DNA of 64,000 nt, taken from contig CP141127.1 of NCBI GenBank assembly GCA_035236585.1, positions 64,151,495 through 64,215,494 on the forward strand, read 5' to 3'. This DNA is from Warburgia ugandensis. Lineage: Eukaryota; Streptophyta; Magnoliopsida; Canellales; Canellaceae. Below the pieces are notes generated by a model that saw nothing but the letters and a program-made list of their open reading frames with translations, did no database searches and was not told the DNA's origin. The position numbers and the translations under genes were made by a program. Position 1 is the first letter of the stretch. Each line of letters begins with the position of its first letter. This document shows, in pieces, positions 12,531-25,660 of this stretch.

Positions 12531-13748
12531 TCTAGTTTTGTCTCATCTATAAAAGTGCACGCAATGAAAGCTTTTTTATTTTTCTTTCTTTTTTGTTATT
12601 CATTTTTTTTAAACTACCCAAAATGATGTAACCTAAATTCCTAGAACAATGCGCAAATAAAGGACACAATCAAATAATCCTTAAGGTTAATAAGCAAAAA
12701 TATTTTGATTTTCTAGAATTTGTGTTGGGGAGATGCTTTTAGATTAACCTAATCTAATGCTCATCTTCTCTTTCAAATTTGACTACTACTTACCAGTTGG
12801 GTTTTTCTTAAAAGTAGTTGATATAATCATTATGTCAGAAGGTGTTTAGACCTCAATAGATGTCAATGGAAGGCATGGAAAAATCACTTGGATTTTAAAA
12901 CACCCACTATAACTACAGTTCTCAAAAGCCACTGGATTGACAATAAATCACATCCTTTTAAGAGGTTCCTATGAGCATGTGATGGCCTCTATAGGTCTAT
13001 TCTAATTAATTTTAAATCAATTAGGAAGGTTGGGTTGTGCACTTGAGGTGATTATCTTAGGTGGGCCAAGAGATAGTGATTAAATCTACCCGTGATCTTG
13101 TGGGGCCAAGTGCCCTTACTATTTAATTTTCACACTCCATGATAGTTCAATCAACATATAAATCACCTCAAAGCAATAAACATGCCTATGAATACAATTA
13201 AAAATAATAAACTAAAGCAAACCCTAAAAATGCAACAGTTATCACGTATCTTATCTATATGCAATTATGCTGCCAAGTAATGCAAAATTATTCCAAATAC
13301 AACTATACCAAAAAAACAAAAAGAGTGAGGGAAACTTACAGTGGGGTTTCTAATGAAGATCAAGTGTGGGCCACCACACCCCACATTTTCCCTATTTTAA
13401 TACAACATATTTAAATTTGAAATTGCAATAAATTGTGAATTACAATGGGCCATCAGTACAAGTTCACTCAAGGAAATAAAAAATATAATCTAGAAAAGAA
13501 AAAAAATATCCTAATTTGGAGAAGCTTTGGCCCATAATATCACTACCACTGCTCCCTTGCTAAATTTCTTCAAAAATTAAAAATAACAATAAGTACCAAA
13601 ATTCAAGAAATAGAAAATTTTTAAAAATGCATCTAAAAATACCTAAAATGCTAAAACAATGCAATTCCTAAAAAAAAAATATTTTTTAAATTTTTATTAA
13701 ATTTTGTGAAAACTTCATTGTGGATCCCAAAAAATGGTGTCAAGAATT
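12530..13748 (-). mobile_element. Leader and primer-binding-like site of element B
   Basis: Untranslated leader with no gene. The stretch at 12,780-13,140 aligns with element A near 3,440-3,790 and element C near 25,900-26,240. The primer-binding-like site is 13,722-13,742, a degenerate ggaccccggcaacggcgcca motif, immediately before the LTR. Confidence 0.65.
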
Positions 13749-15985
13749 TGTTGATTATTTATTGCAAGTGCACGAGCTATTGTAGTGCAGCTTATGCAAG
13801 TACGGGGCTATCCCATAAGGACTTAACCTAAAATTTTGGAGTTTAAATAAATTAAATTAACCACTAATTGAAAGAAATAACAATGAATTAAATAACAATG
13901 AATTGTAAAATCAAATATATTCAACTAATGAAAATTACACCAATCCAAGTTCAAAAAGACAGAGAGTCAAACTAAATAACAAATAAAATCTACTTCCCTA
14001 GCTTGATCATGACAAATTTCTTCAAATCTAATGTCGCTGGTCAATAGGCCTTCGTCAATCTCTCATTAATACTTCTGATTAAGGATCGAATGGTTGGATT
14101 GTTCAGATTTCCCAAAATTTTGATGATCAGACTAAGAAAACTTTTGGGGTTTTGAATGGCTTAGATCAAATTTTTGGATTTTAGATTCAAGATCAGGAAT
14201 GATGAATAAGTGAAGAGTTGGCCTAAGATGAAGATCTAAGAATTGATTAGAAATTTGAGATGGAAAAGCAGGAAGTAAAGCTTTCTTGTTTGTTAAACTG
14301 AATTGTTGATCCGGTTATGCCTTAATCAAACAGGGTCTGGATTACTTAATTCCTAGATTTATCTAAGAATAGCACAAAACACAGATAAGACAAACTAGAA
14401 TAAGCATAACTAGGACAAGAAGAAGAAGGGATGAAAATGGAATTAAAAATAATGTCTAAAGGGTAAAACTAGAATTTTTCCAATTTTTTTATTTTAATTG
14501 AGAAATAGAACTACCAAAGGGGGAAGATGACTTAGGTAGTGGAGAAAGCATGGAGTTTTGGGGGTTTTCCTCAAAACTGAGAAAACTTACAAAACATAAA
14601 GAATTCATAGAAAAATAATAGTGAAAACCAAAAGAAGAAAAAAATTTGAAGTGGAACACTTGCTGAAATAGGGGCAGACAATGGCTGGGAACAGTGAATG
14701 AAGAATGACTAGAATGAAGGTGAAATTGGAAAGTAATGCAAGGAAGAAAATGGTGATGGATGAGGAAAAAAATATGATGAAGACAGATGCTAACCGGGGA
14801 AGATGAAGACTAGGAATAACAGAAAAAATCATGACTGGTAAGAAGAATGAGAAACACAGAAGAGGAAGACTGGGAAAGAGGGAAACAAATTGGGAGAGAA
14901 AAAGACAAAGGGATGCAAGGGAGAGCTTGGGTGCATTACAATGTAGAAATCTATGCGAGAAAGAGAAAGAGAGAGATACAGACAATCCCCTCTTCCCGAT
15001 GATGAATAGAGGAAGAGGAGATGGGTTACGAGAGAAGAAATAGAAAAAGAGAGAGATAAGAGTGAGGGAGGAATGTGGAGTGAGAGCGAGGTGTGGTGGG
15101 GTGGGGTGGTTGCAGGTCTTCCTTGTTATGGAAGAAGAGCCCAAGAGAGATTTGAAGTAAAGATTGAAAGAGGGAGTTTTGTTGGGTTCCCTTGCTTCTC
15201 TTCAAGTTTCTCCTTCAGTGCTCTATGTCTTCAGCTAGCCATCCACCTCCTTTTAAAGCCATTATTCACCTTATATTCTTGTTTTCACCTTTCCTTACTT
15301 GGTCCTCCTCTTCACATTCCTATTTCTTCTTCTTCAGGGTTTCCTCTTTCTGCTTTGGTTTTCCCTTCCTCTTTAATTGTCTTGTTTTTCATGAGTTTCT
15401 TATTCCTTTAGTTAGAAATAGCAAGAAATCAACCCTTTCATCTTTCTTTTAAGGATTTCCCATTCCTTCTTAGCCTTCAATTAGAAATTATTTCCTCTTT
15501 CCTTGTAATGCTCATTAGGATGATCTAGTGCCATTAAATTTGATGTGAGCTATCCACTTCTCAATTTGGTTGATCTACAAAACATAAGCCTAAATTAGAA
15601 TAATCTAAACCATACATTGCACATCTGATTAGCTTTGATGATCATCTGATTATAAATTTTACAAATCAATGGTTCGATGATCAATTGAAACTAAAATTCA
15701 TATTTAATCTAAAAATTGCAAAATTGTTCAATTAAATGATCTAATTAAATGCAAATTTTAGGTTATTTTGGCCAAAATTAAACACTTAACACTGGACCTT
15801 TGGATTGCCTTCTCAATACTAAGAAAGAATAAAATCCCTAATTAAATCTTAACAAATTATGATCATTCAAATACTTACTCTAGATTAGCTCCTAGACCTA
15901 CAGAATATCAAACTTTTGGATTATTAGGTAAAAAATGCATGTACTAAATTGAGAAAATTTTAGTTAAAATTGAACACATAAAACA
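13749..15985 (-). repeat. Shared LTR between elements B and C (about 2.2 kb)
   Basis: Begins tgttgattattt and ends ataaaaca, with TG...CA termini. On its left are the primer-binding site and gag of B. On its right are a purine-tract complement (cttcccaac at 15,986) and the 3' region of C. So it is the 5' LTR of B and the 3' LTR of C at once. The U5 block 'caagtgcacgagctattgtag' near 13,766 recurs in LTR C near 26,873. A pyrimidine-rich segment lies at 15,190-15,450. Open frames at 14,605-15,452 are compositional. Confidence 0.75.
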
Positions 15986-17590
15986 CTTCCCAACTAGCAT
16001 TTTGTAGCCCTGAACAAAACATGTGAAAAATCATTGTCAATATTCCAAAAATCATTTTCAAATCAACTCCCATTTTTTTTCTTAGAGAATTATCTTCCAA
16101 AAATCTATCAACTATAGCATATTCATAAAATTGAATAAAAAATTCAAAACCCTACCCATATGCTAAATACATTCCAATTGAGCTCAAATCTTATAGTGTG
16201 TAGGTATACAATTTACATATACAATAATCTTTATCTCTAAGTAGACTATATCTTTTAACTCCATCTGAAGTATGTTTTAACCTCAATTCTCACTTATGAT
16301 ACACAATTAAAAAATTAAACTATTAAATAAAGGGTAAAACATATTTCTCTTTTTCATGTGAGTAACGTCAATAAAAGTAAATTTATTTCACATATACTCA
16401 TGAAGAGATAGGAGTTACAAAGGAATTTAGTTTTGATTCCTTTGGAGAGGATAAGATGCCATAACCTTTGAACATTTAGACATATTACTCTTTAAATCTT
16501 ATCTATTCATATCCTCATCAAGACTATATTCTTTTTAAAATCAACAAGCCTCCGATTGGGATGCAACATAGGCTTAGGATAAGGTAGAAAAGAAAGGGGT
16601 ATAGGATTTTCAAAATTCTTCAAAAATAAGTAGAGGTCTTCTACTAAAGTTGATAATTTCTCTTTACTTTGTATTAAAATGAATATTTTTTCATTTTTGA
16701 AGAACATTATTTTTTCTTGATATTAACTTTTTTACTTTCTTTACAACTAAAAAAGTATTTCTTCATTTATGTCTACTTATCTTTCGAACAAAATAGGTAA
16801 TGGATAATTTATACTAGATTACTATGGTAAAGGATAATTTGGGTAATAAAAGAAAAGAAAAGGGTTATATATAAAAAGGCTCAATTTTGCTAACTAGTGG
16901 TAACAATACTTTTGGGTATGCTTTATATCTCTACGTTTATAACAAGGAAGCCCTAAATCATTTTCTAGTTTTCATATAATATATCATATTCAATAAAATT
17001 TTAGAATTTTAAAGGTAATATTCTAATAATTTAGGTAAATGGCCAAATTTAAGAGTTGATGGGTTCAAATTAAATTTAAGCATGCTGAAGGAGAATTTGG
17101 AATGCATTTATAACCTCTCAAAAAGAATGAATGGCTCTAAAACTCACTTAGGTTATAGGTCTCCACTAAATTTCTTCAGGATATATAAGTCATAACTACT
17201 TATCAATTTAAACTATGTATATGCAATTGTGTGTACATATGTGATCTGAGATTTAGCTTTCATGGAATACTTTATAAAATGTCTAAAATGATGAATTAAT
17301 CATGTGTAATTATATTAATAAGAAAATTTTAATTACATTATACTTTAGAAAATCTAATTCTCTTCGTAGTGTAGGAATTAACCTAAAAAAATTTTAAAAA
17401 TTTTAATTTAAAAAAATTCTCTTTTTTAGGAAATTAATTGAAAAAATAGAATTTGTTAAAATTCTACACCCCTCAACTTGAAACAAACATTGTCCCCAAT
17501 GTTGAAATATAGGACCAAAAATAAATATGAGTGATGCAAAAAACAACTAATTCTAAAATACAAAAATTAATACTGAGCGATTAGATCCAC
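15986..17590 (-). mobile_element. 3' untranslated region of element C
   Basis: AT-rich stretch of 1.6 kb without genes. It starts with a purine-tract complement next to the LTR. It is similar by eye to element D (49,817-51,740) and to parts of element A (about 60-160 and 820-1,860). I see no envelope-like open frame in it. Confidence 0.6.
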
Positions 17591-17596
17591 TCAATC

Positions 17597-18900
17597 CTAG
17601 ATAACAAGATCCTCCAAAGTTGTGGACTCAATTTTTGGATTCCCATATTCTAGGAAAGTCTTTAAACATTGACCATTTACTTTAAAAGTATGGTCAATCC
17701 TAGCATCCTCAATCTTGACAGTCCTATATGGAAAAACTTCTTTGACTGTATATGGACTGATCCACTGAGATCTAAGCTTACCTAAAAAAAGGTGAAGCCT
17801 AGAATTATACAGGAGAACTTTTTGAAATGGAGTAAAGGATTTTCTTAGGATATTTATATCATGAAAAGCTTTCATCTTTTCTTTGTAAATCCTACTATTC
17901 TCATATGCTTCCTATATGATCTCTTCCAACTCATTAAGTTTGAGTTTTCGATGTGAACCTGCTTTATCCATTTTAAATTTAAAAGTATTTATTGTGTAAT
18001 AGGCTATATGTTCTAATTCCACTAGAAAATGACAAGCCTTACCATATAGAACGCAATATAGAGACATACCAATCAGAGTCTGGTGTGTAGTCTTGTAAGC
18101 CCAGAGCACATTTGTCTGCCAAAGAGATCAAACCTTACGATGAGGGTTAATAGTCTTTTGAAGAATTTGTTTAATAGCCCAATTAGATACTTCGACTTGT
18201 CCACTTGTTTGTGGGTGATATAGAGTTGCAAATTTATGGGTGATGTTATATTTTTTTCATGAGTGCTTCAAATGCCTTGATGCAAAAATGTATACCATTA
18301 TCACTTATAATGGCTCCAGGTATCCCTAATCTAAAAAAAAAAAAATCTTTTAAGAATTTTAACAACTATTTTATGATTATTATTACTACAATGGATAACC
18401 TCAATCCATTTGGATGAATAATTACAACCAACAAGATATACGTACCTAAAAGAATGTGGGAACAACCCCATGAAATCAATGCCCCAATAGTCAAAACCTT
18501 CAATGGCAAGGATATGATTCAGAGGCATCGTATTCCTACATGTTATTCTTCCTAACTTTTGACATCGCTCACATAACTTACAAAATACATGTGTATCTTT
18601 AAACAATGAAGACCAATAGAAACCACACTATAAAATCTTTACAGCAATTTTTCGTGCAGAAAAATGTCCACCAAATGCTTCTGATGATAGAAGGAGATGA
18701 CACTATTTTTCTCTAAGTATTGTACACATGTCCTAATTATTTGATTTGTGTGGTACTTAAATAGGTATGGATCATTCCAGAAATAGTACTTGTCACTGGG
18801 AAAAAATTTATGCTCTTGTAATTTACTTCAATGTTTAGGAATCTTCCCTGTAACTAAATAATTCGCAATATCAACAAACCAGGGAGGATGAAAGACATGA
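17597..18900 (-). pseudogene. Integrase region of element C
   Basis: The 18,331-18,606 frame has CKLCERCQKLGRI (zinc-binding Cys pair) and YWGIDFMGLFPHSF (first catalytic Asp of the DDE core). The 17,912-18,109 frame has TLIGMSLYCVLYGKACHF. The 17,597-17,875 frame has VLLYNSRLHLFLGKLRSQW and FKVNGQCLKTFLEYG, the C-terminal tail. Together they cover a whole Athila/Tat integrase, but it is broken. Confidence 0.85.
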
Positions 18901-18999
18901 AAATTTTGCTCATCAGGGAAAGTGTCCTTAATTGGCAACTCTTCTATTGGTTCTATTAGAATTAGGTGAGACAAATGGTCAAATACAACATTCTCTACT

Positions 19000-20480
19000 T
19001 CCTTCTTAACTTTTATCTCATTGTCAAACCCTTGGAGTAGAAGAATCCATCTAAGTACTCTAGGCTTAGCATCCTTCCTGGAAAGAAGACACTTAAGGGT
19101 GGAATAATTAGTGAATATGACTACTTAAAACCAATTAAGTAAGACCTAAACTTGTCCTGTGCAAAGGTAACTACTAGGAGTTCTTTCTCCATAGTGGAAT
19201 AATTTATTTGAGTCCTATCAGGGTCCTACTTGCATAGTAGAAGACATATGAATTTTTATTTTTCTCTATCCTACTACTACTCCAATAGCGTAATCGCTAG
19301 TATCACACATGATTTCAAAGGGTAGACTCCAATCAGGTGATTGCATGATAGGTTCATTGGTTAACTTGTCTTTCAGCTTTTTAAAAGCTTCTTGACAATC
19401 ATCAGGCTACTCAAATAGGGTATCCATCGTAATGAGGTGACTCAATAGTCTGAATATGGCTCTAAAATCTTTAATAAACATCCTATAAAATCATATATGA
19501 CCTAGGAATGAGCGAATGTTCCTAACAAATTTAGGGATGTTTAGACTAATTATTACATCTAATGTGACTCTATCTACCACTATGCCTTTGGATGACATTA
19601 TGCAGCCAAGGACAATTCCCTTAAAAACCATGAAATAGCATTTCTCCCAATTAAGCGCTAGGTTCTTTTCTTCACAACAACTTGGCACTTTTCTTAGGAT
19701 ATCAAGATATGTGTCAAATGAATCACCAAAAATAAAAAATTCATCCATGAAAACCTCTAAAATTCTCTCTACCATATCACTAAAAATGTTCAACATGTAG
19801 TGTTGAAATGTGGCAGGAGCATTAAATAATCTGAATGGCATTATTTTTTAAGTAAAAGTGCATAAAGGACATGTGAAGGTGGTTCTTTCATGATCATTTG
19901 ATGCAATTTCTATTTGGTTATACCTTGAGTAACCAACTCGAAAATAATAAACAAAGGGTAAAGGAAAATGGTCCTTCCTAATGATAGCATTCAATTTTCT
20001 ATAATCAATGGACATGCGCCAACCAATGGCAACTCTAGTAGGAATTAATTTATTATTGGAATTAGTGATCACTATCACTCTAGACTTCTTTGAACCTTTT
20101 TAAGTTGGACTCACCCACTCTCTATCACTTATGGGATAGATGATTCCCACATCAAATAATTTAAGGACATATGCTCTAACCACATCCTTCATATTAGGAT
20201 TTAACCTTCTTTGCAACTAATGACATAGTTTAGCATCATCCTCCAAATATATCCTACAGGTATAGATTAAAGGGCTAATGCCCTTTATATCAACAATTGT
20301 CCATCCTATAGCACCTTTGTGTTCCTTTAATGTGTCTATTAACTATACCTCCTAATATATTTCTAATTGGGAGGAACTTATCATAGGAAAAGTCATTTTT
20401 CTCCTAAATATGAATATTCTAATTCTGATGGTAAACGTTTCAAATCTATCTTAAGAGGTTCAACTAAGGATGAAATGAGA
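19000..20480 (-). pseudogene. Reverse transcriptase and RNase H region of element C
   Basis: The 19,491-19,841 frame begins MPFRLFNAPATFQ and runs through LEVFMDEFFIFGDSF, then LNWEKCYF and SSKGIVVDRV: the RT palm and its exit into the connection domain. The 19,848-20,078 frame has WRMSIDYRKLNAIIRKDHF, the upstream RT segment. RNase H sequence lies at about 19,000-19,300. Fossil. Confidence 0.85.
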
Positions 20481-20485
20481 GTATA

Positions 20486-23400
20486 CCTGTAATGACCCAG
20501 ATTTATCATACTTTTTAAATATAAATGACTTTACATAATGAGATCGATCTCTATTGAAAACCAGTTTAGAAAATCAAAAAACAATGAAAGAATGTTTTTC
20601 ATTTAAATTCATTCATAAAAACCCCAAGTGTCATTTTTATTTTCTCTAAACAAGGATTTTCAGTGAAATGAGCATTACATTTCTACTAAAAATCTAGCAA
20701 TCTTCTCTATTTTTTAAACATAAGACATTTAACACATGCATGGAAAGTACCTCACAAACATTCATTTGAATTTCAAAATATGATTGGAGAATCTATCTCC
20801 TTTTCAAATACAATTAACATTCTTAGGACCTATCAAATGTAGCCCAATTATAAATTAAATCACACATAAGATTAAGACAATTACATCATAGTCAACATGA
20901 TTGAGTTTCTTAATGAAACTATGTATTACCTTCCTAATTCTTGCTGAGTTGACATATGGTAAAAATGGGAGGGTGAGTACACGACATACTCAGTAGATAA
21001 TCTAATACTACAAAACCAAAATTAGGACATACACAAACAATGATGAAGAAAGGTTTTTTTATGATAAAATCACATGGCTACAAGCCATCACATGGAATGC
21101 ATTATAAGCACACATATGCATGTATATATGAGTATGTATATCATCCACAAAATTTACATCATACTTGACAAATCAAGTAACATATGATTACCTTAGAATT
21201 CACAGTAATAATTGGTTAAACTATATGTCGGTCATTTCAAACCACTAATAACTTCATTAATGTGTACATATATACCTCAACTATTATATTAACCAAATGT
21301 ATTGTATTTCAAATATCTAGCTCACCATGTAAAAACAAATCTTGGATAGTAAAATAAATGCACACAAAATGTCTTTTGACAACAAATGCCAAGTAGATGA
21401 ACCATAAAAGGCAAATCACTAAGTCATTAAGCACTTATGCAAGGTGACTAACCAATAGTTCTTGTGCACACAACAAGGCAGACTCAGCCAATCTTTCTAG
21501 TGCACATAGCAAAGTGGACCAGCCAAATGTCTAGGTATGCAACATGAATTTAAAACCATCTATCCATTTACATGCATCATTTATAAGAATATTAGATAAG
21601 GAATATATGATAAATCATGGATCTACATGAAAATCACATACGGTCAAATAACATGCATATGTATCAAATCATTGGTATAATCAAACCATTCTAACCTGAA
21701 AATTGTTCACAAACTATTTTCTCATTTTAAAGTTCATTTGAAACTTGGTTGTATCATATTATCTACCTCTTGTGATAATTTATCCTTTCTCCATAGCTTT
21801 TATGGTCCTCTCTCCACAGTCAATCAACATGCACATCAATTTATACAATACATAAATTTGATGTTTTCAATATGAGTTCTAACTTTCATACTATTTTAAT
21901 CCATAACTTAGATTTTTACTCATCTCATGATCTAACGGTTTAGATCATCTCAAAATCATGAAACTACTAGACTTATGATCTCTCATTGATCCATGGTTAA
22001 TCACTTTAATCAATTCATCATCTAAAGTCATATTTGCCTATTTTGATGTTTTACTGTCACTATTCCTAAGTCAGACATGGGAGATATGATCATATCCTTA
22101 TCTTATCTTCTATTTATTATCTAGTTCAATGATTCAACGATCAGATCTTCTTAAATTACATAAACTATCATAATATATTTTAAATAGCAATTCTAATAAA
22201 AATTTGATGATCAAGTTCTATTTAATTCCATATAAATAATACCAGATAGTTAATTTTTTGTCTATGATTGCGATCTAACCATTAACTTCATTTTAGTAGT
22301 TCATATTTACTAAATTAACATTCTGATCTAAACTTTTCTTCAATTTCAAACAATTCAAGAGTTAAAGAATGCAATGGAAATGTCTAATCATTGACCAAAC
22401 ATTGCCTTATGTGAGTCCTAGTAGCAACTAATTGGATAGTCAAGATTGTCTGATATGTTTTCTATTCCAAATCATGCTTCTCATTCAATTCAAGTCTAAT
22501 TGTTCAATTTCCAACATTAGATCAAGAATTCCCCTATAATTAACCTTATGATTTGGACTATTAATTCATATTAGTATGAATTTTAGAGATCGGATGGCTG
22601 ATGGGAATTCTAAACATATGAATGAAGCTCTGATCCGTCCTAGATCATTAGAGATTACAAAATTTTTAAACTTTTGGTTCAAAGATTTGAAATATGACAC
22701 AAATCAAGGGTCAAATCATTACTTTCAGATTTACAAGTGAATGATCAAAACTCAGGTAGAATTGTTTGAGTTCCTGTTCATCTTTGTCTGTCATACAGGG
22801 GTGACATTAATGGTTGGACCTTTTATCTGACAATGGATCAGGTTCAATGAATGAGACCATCACTGTCCAAGTTCTAGATGGATGATCAAAATTCAAACAA
22901 TATGATCATAGTTTCTATCAATCTTTATTGGTTAAATAGGGATGAGTTCAACAACCTGATTAGGTTTTAATAGTGGATTAGGTTTTACATTGCAAGAAAC
23001 CCTAGAACTAATAGCATTCATCAAATTTGAAGTAAAATGAGATGATCATTTAAGATCCTGCCTATGTGACATGTTTATTGTCTCCAATTGTCGTTGGTGA
23101 AGACACGATTTGATGATGTTTTTGGCAATAGTTCCTTGTTTGTACAGTTTCTTTTGACCCAACGGCGTCCCTCCACCGATCATTGTGGAACAAAAGGGGT
23201 TTTACTCTTCCCTTCATGCAAAGTAAAGTGAACGGTTAATCAATGATCCGAACTACTGTTATTGTTGGCGAACTCTGTCTTTTTGGTGATTGAAAACCTC
23301 CAAATTTCTCTCCCTCTCTCTAGCATGGTCTAGTTTCCAACGTTCAGGCTTCCTTTCCTTCTCTCTTTTCTTTCCTTTCCTTCTTCTTCTTCTCCATCTT

Positions 23401-23946
23401 CCTCCTCCTTCTTCCTTTTCTTTCTTCTCCATTTTCCCCTTCCTCTTTTCTATCAAGCTTGGGAACAGATCATGCTATCCGCTCTCAGGTCATTTAAGGG
23501 AGAGGGTGCCATTATAAAAATGCCCCCACTTTTACCCTTTAATTTATTTTCTTTTCTTTTCTTTAAATTAAAGTGTTAATAATACTATTTTTAAATCTTC
23601 CAACATCATGATTTTAGCTAAAATGAAATTATTATTATTCATGATGGGTTTTCAACGTAACTTGATTTTCCATATAAGAGTTCTGCAAGTGGGGCCCACT
23701 TAGTGAAATTACCCTTCACGAGAAAAATCACAACTTATTCGTTCGAACTCTAATTTTAGCAAATTTAGTGTCATTGGAATCATTTTTTCAAGTACAATCC
23801 AAATATTGATGTTTTAACCCTTGATTTCATATCCATAAATTTTCATCTTCTAGAACTTCAAAAAATGAAAATTCAATATTCTCTTTACATCTTGATTTAA
23901 AATAATAAAAAATTTACTTAAATTGAGATTTAAAAATTTGGGATGT
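20486..23946. repeat. Chromovirus-type solo LTR inserted in element C
   Basis: About 3.46 kb separates the RT and protease regions of C, which adjoin in B. It opens 'cctgtaatgacccagattta' and closes 'aaaaatttgggatgtta'. TGTAATGACCC...GGGATGTTA termini are characteristic of Del/Tekay-type chromovirus LTRs. Direct TATA copies flank it (20,482-20,485 and 23,947-23,950), probably part of a target-site duplication. There is no coding region. The pyrimidine-rich part at 23,290-23,470 resembles a leader. The orientation is not certain. Confidence 0.6.
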
Positions 23947-23949
23947 TAT

Positions 23950-24560
23950 AGGATTCCCTCAATGGAAGTTTCTCAAAATAAGGTTTCCATCTTTCTACAT
24001 CCATAAGGGGCATAGAATCTAGGAGGGGATTAACTTCCTCTTTTAATGCATCCCCATTAAACTCATTGAAGTGATCCAAACAGGCCTCAAGTGGTTTTGA
24101 CAAGGAAGAGGTTATGAAATGATAATGCGCAATTGAATTTATTTTATTCACATAGTGCAAGTCATTAGAGATTTCTCTTATTTTCTCATAAATTTCAAAG
24201 ATGTTCAACTCTAGTGTCATGTTTCCAAACGAAAGCTTCCTGACACCATTTCTATAGTTTATTAAGGCATTTGACATATCCAAAAATGGATATCTAAGGG
24301 CAACAGGAATTTCCTTCTACTCATTCAACACTGGTTGTGAGTCCAAAACTAAGAAATCCATAGTTCAAAACGAATTATTCTATTTGGACTAATACATCTT
24401 CTATTTTGCCCCTAGGTATTACCACTGATCTATTAACTAACTGAAGTATAGTGGATGTTGGCTTGAGGTCTCCTAGTCCTAACTAAACATAGGTTGTGTA
24501 GGGTAACAGACTGACATTAAATCATAGATCTAATAATGCCTAGTTAATCTTATGGTTGCC
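23950..24560 (-). pseudogene. Aspartic protease region of element C
   Basis: The 23,930-24,283 frame matches the protease exit region of element B almost line for line (RKLSFGNMTLELNIFEIYEK against VMKLSSGNMTLELNIFDICK). It ends at the junction with the inserted LTR. The upstream active-site part continues to about 24,560 in degraded form. Fossil. Confidence 0.75.
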
Positions 24561-24599
24561 AATGAAGCAAGTGAGAGTGGGGCAACTTGGATCCTTGTA

Positions 24600-25660
24600 T
24601 TTTTGGGATTTATGTTGCTAAAAAAAATTGAACATACTTGTTCAGTCACAAATGCCTTCTTTTGCACATTCAATTTCCTCTTGATTGTGCATAAATCCTT
24701 TAAAATGATGGAATATTAACTGGCCATTCTACTCTTTCTAAATCAACCCATTTTAATGCACTTTTAGCTAGCCATTCCAAATGCTCTTTTGTCTCATCTA
24801 ATTGTTTATTCACAAAGTTGCCATTGCACATCATCTCTACGAACTGGCGCATGTCAGAATTAAGTCTCTCATAGAACCAACTAATAGTGCACCATGGTTC
24901 ATAGCCATGATGGGGGCATGTGAGTAATAGATTTTTGAGCCTTTCCCAACATTGGTAGAATGATTTTTATTTTTTTTTACTTCTAAGTAATGTTCATTAT
25001 TGTACTATGGAGGGTATTTGTTTTATTTGTAGGGAAAAACATTTTCAAGAATTCCCTAGTCATTTCATTGTAGGTCCTTATAGAACCTACTAGCAATGCA
25101 TTAAACCACATTTTAGCTTTTTTGTTTAAAAAGAAAGGAAATAGCTTAAGCCTTAGATTATCTAAACCAATGTTCTAAGTATACTAGGTACTGCAAACCT
25201 CATCAAACTCTTTAACATGTAGGTAAGGACTTTCACTATCTAACCCATGGAATTTGGGAAGTAATTGGATTACTCCTGTTTTCAATCCTAGTGCATCAAC
25301 ATTCTGAGCAAGAATGATAGAAGATGGTGTACTGATTTGTGTAGGATGAAGGTAATATCTTAAAGTTCATCCATGAAGATTTTAATAAAAATCATTGTTC
25401 CCTGGTCACACTATTGGTCCCAATCCGTATTGCTAGTCCTTCTCCAATATTTATTTGGTAGATGATTATTCCTTCTTAGTGGAGGTTGATACTCATCATC
25501 CATTAGAGATGGTGGTCCCTCATTCAAGATGAGTGGAGGTCCTTGATCACCTCTGATACTTCCACAGATAAGTTACCCCTACATAGTTGATCAATCATTA
25601 ATGGTAACTGGTCTGTTTGTATGCCATTTTGGTCTTACTTTACTTAAATCTTTGTTTTGT
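24600..25660 (-). pseudogene. gag region of element C
   Basis: Degenerate minus-strand coding sequence matching element B's gag at the DNA level. For example, the tract near 24,660-24,700 corresponds to 10,690-10,730, and the tract near 25,000-25,230 to 11,920-12,150. It is shorter than in B. Fossil with many breaks. Confidence 0.6.

Larger units (their letters stand above)
7171..13748 (-). mobile_element. Element B: Athila/Tat-like Ty3/gypsy interior
   Basis: Minus-strand interior ordered gag, protease, reverse transcriptase/RNase H, integrase, reading right to left. It is truncated on the left, where element A abuts the integrase end at about 7,171-7,178. Its 5' LTR is the shared LTR at 13,749-15,985. 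The domains are easy to recognise but interrupted many times, so this is an old, broken copy. Confidence 0.85.

Noticed and set aside
14605-15452. Long open frames on both strands (179, 112, 86 codons)
   Set aside because: They lie in the pyrimidine/purine-biased part of an LTR, with no recognisable domains.
15986-17590. Envelope-like gene in the 3' region of the Athila/Tat-like elements
   Set aside because: Some Athila elements carry one there, but no membrane-protein-like frame is visible in C or D.
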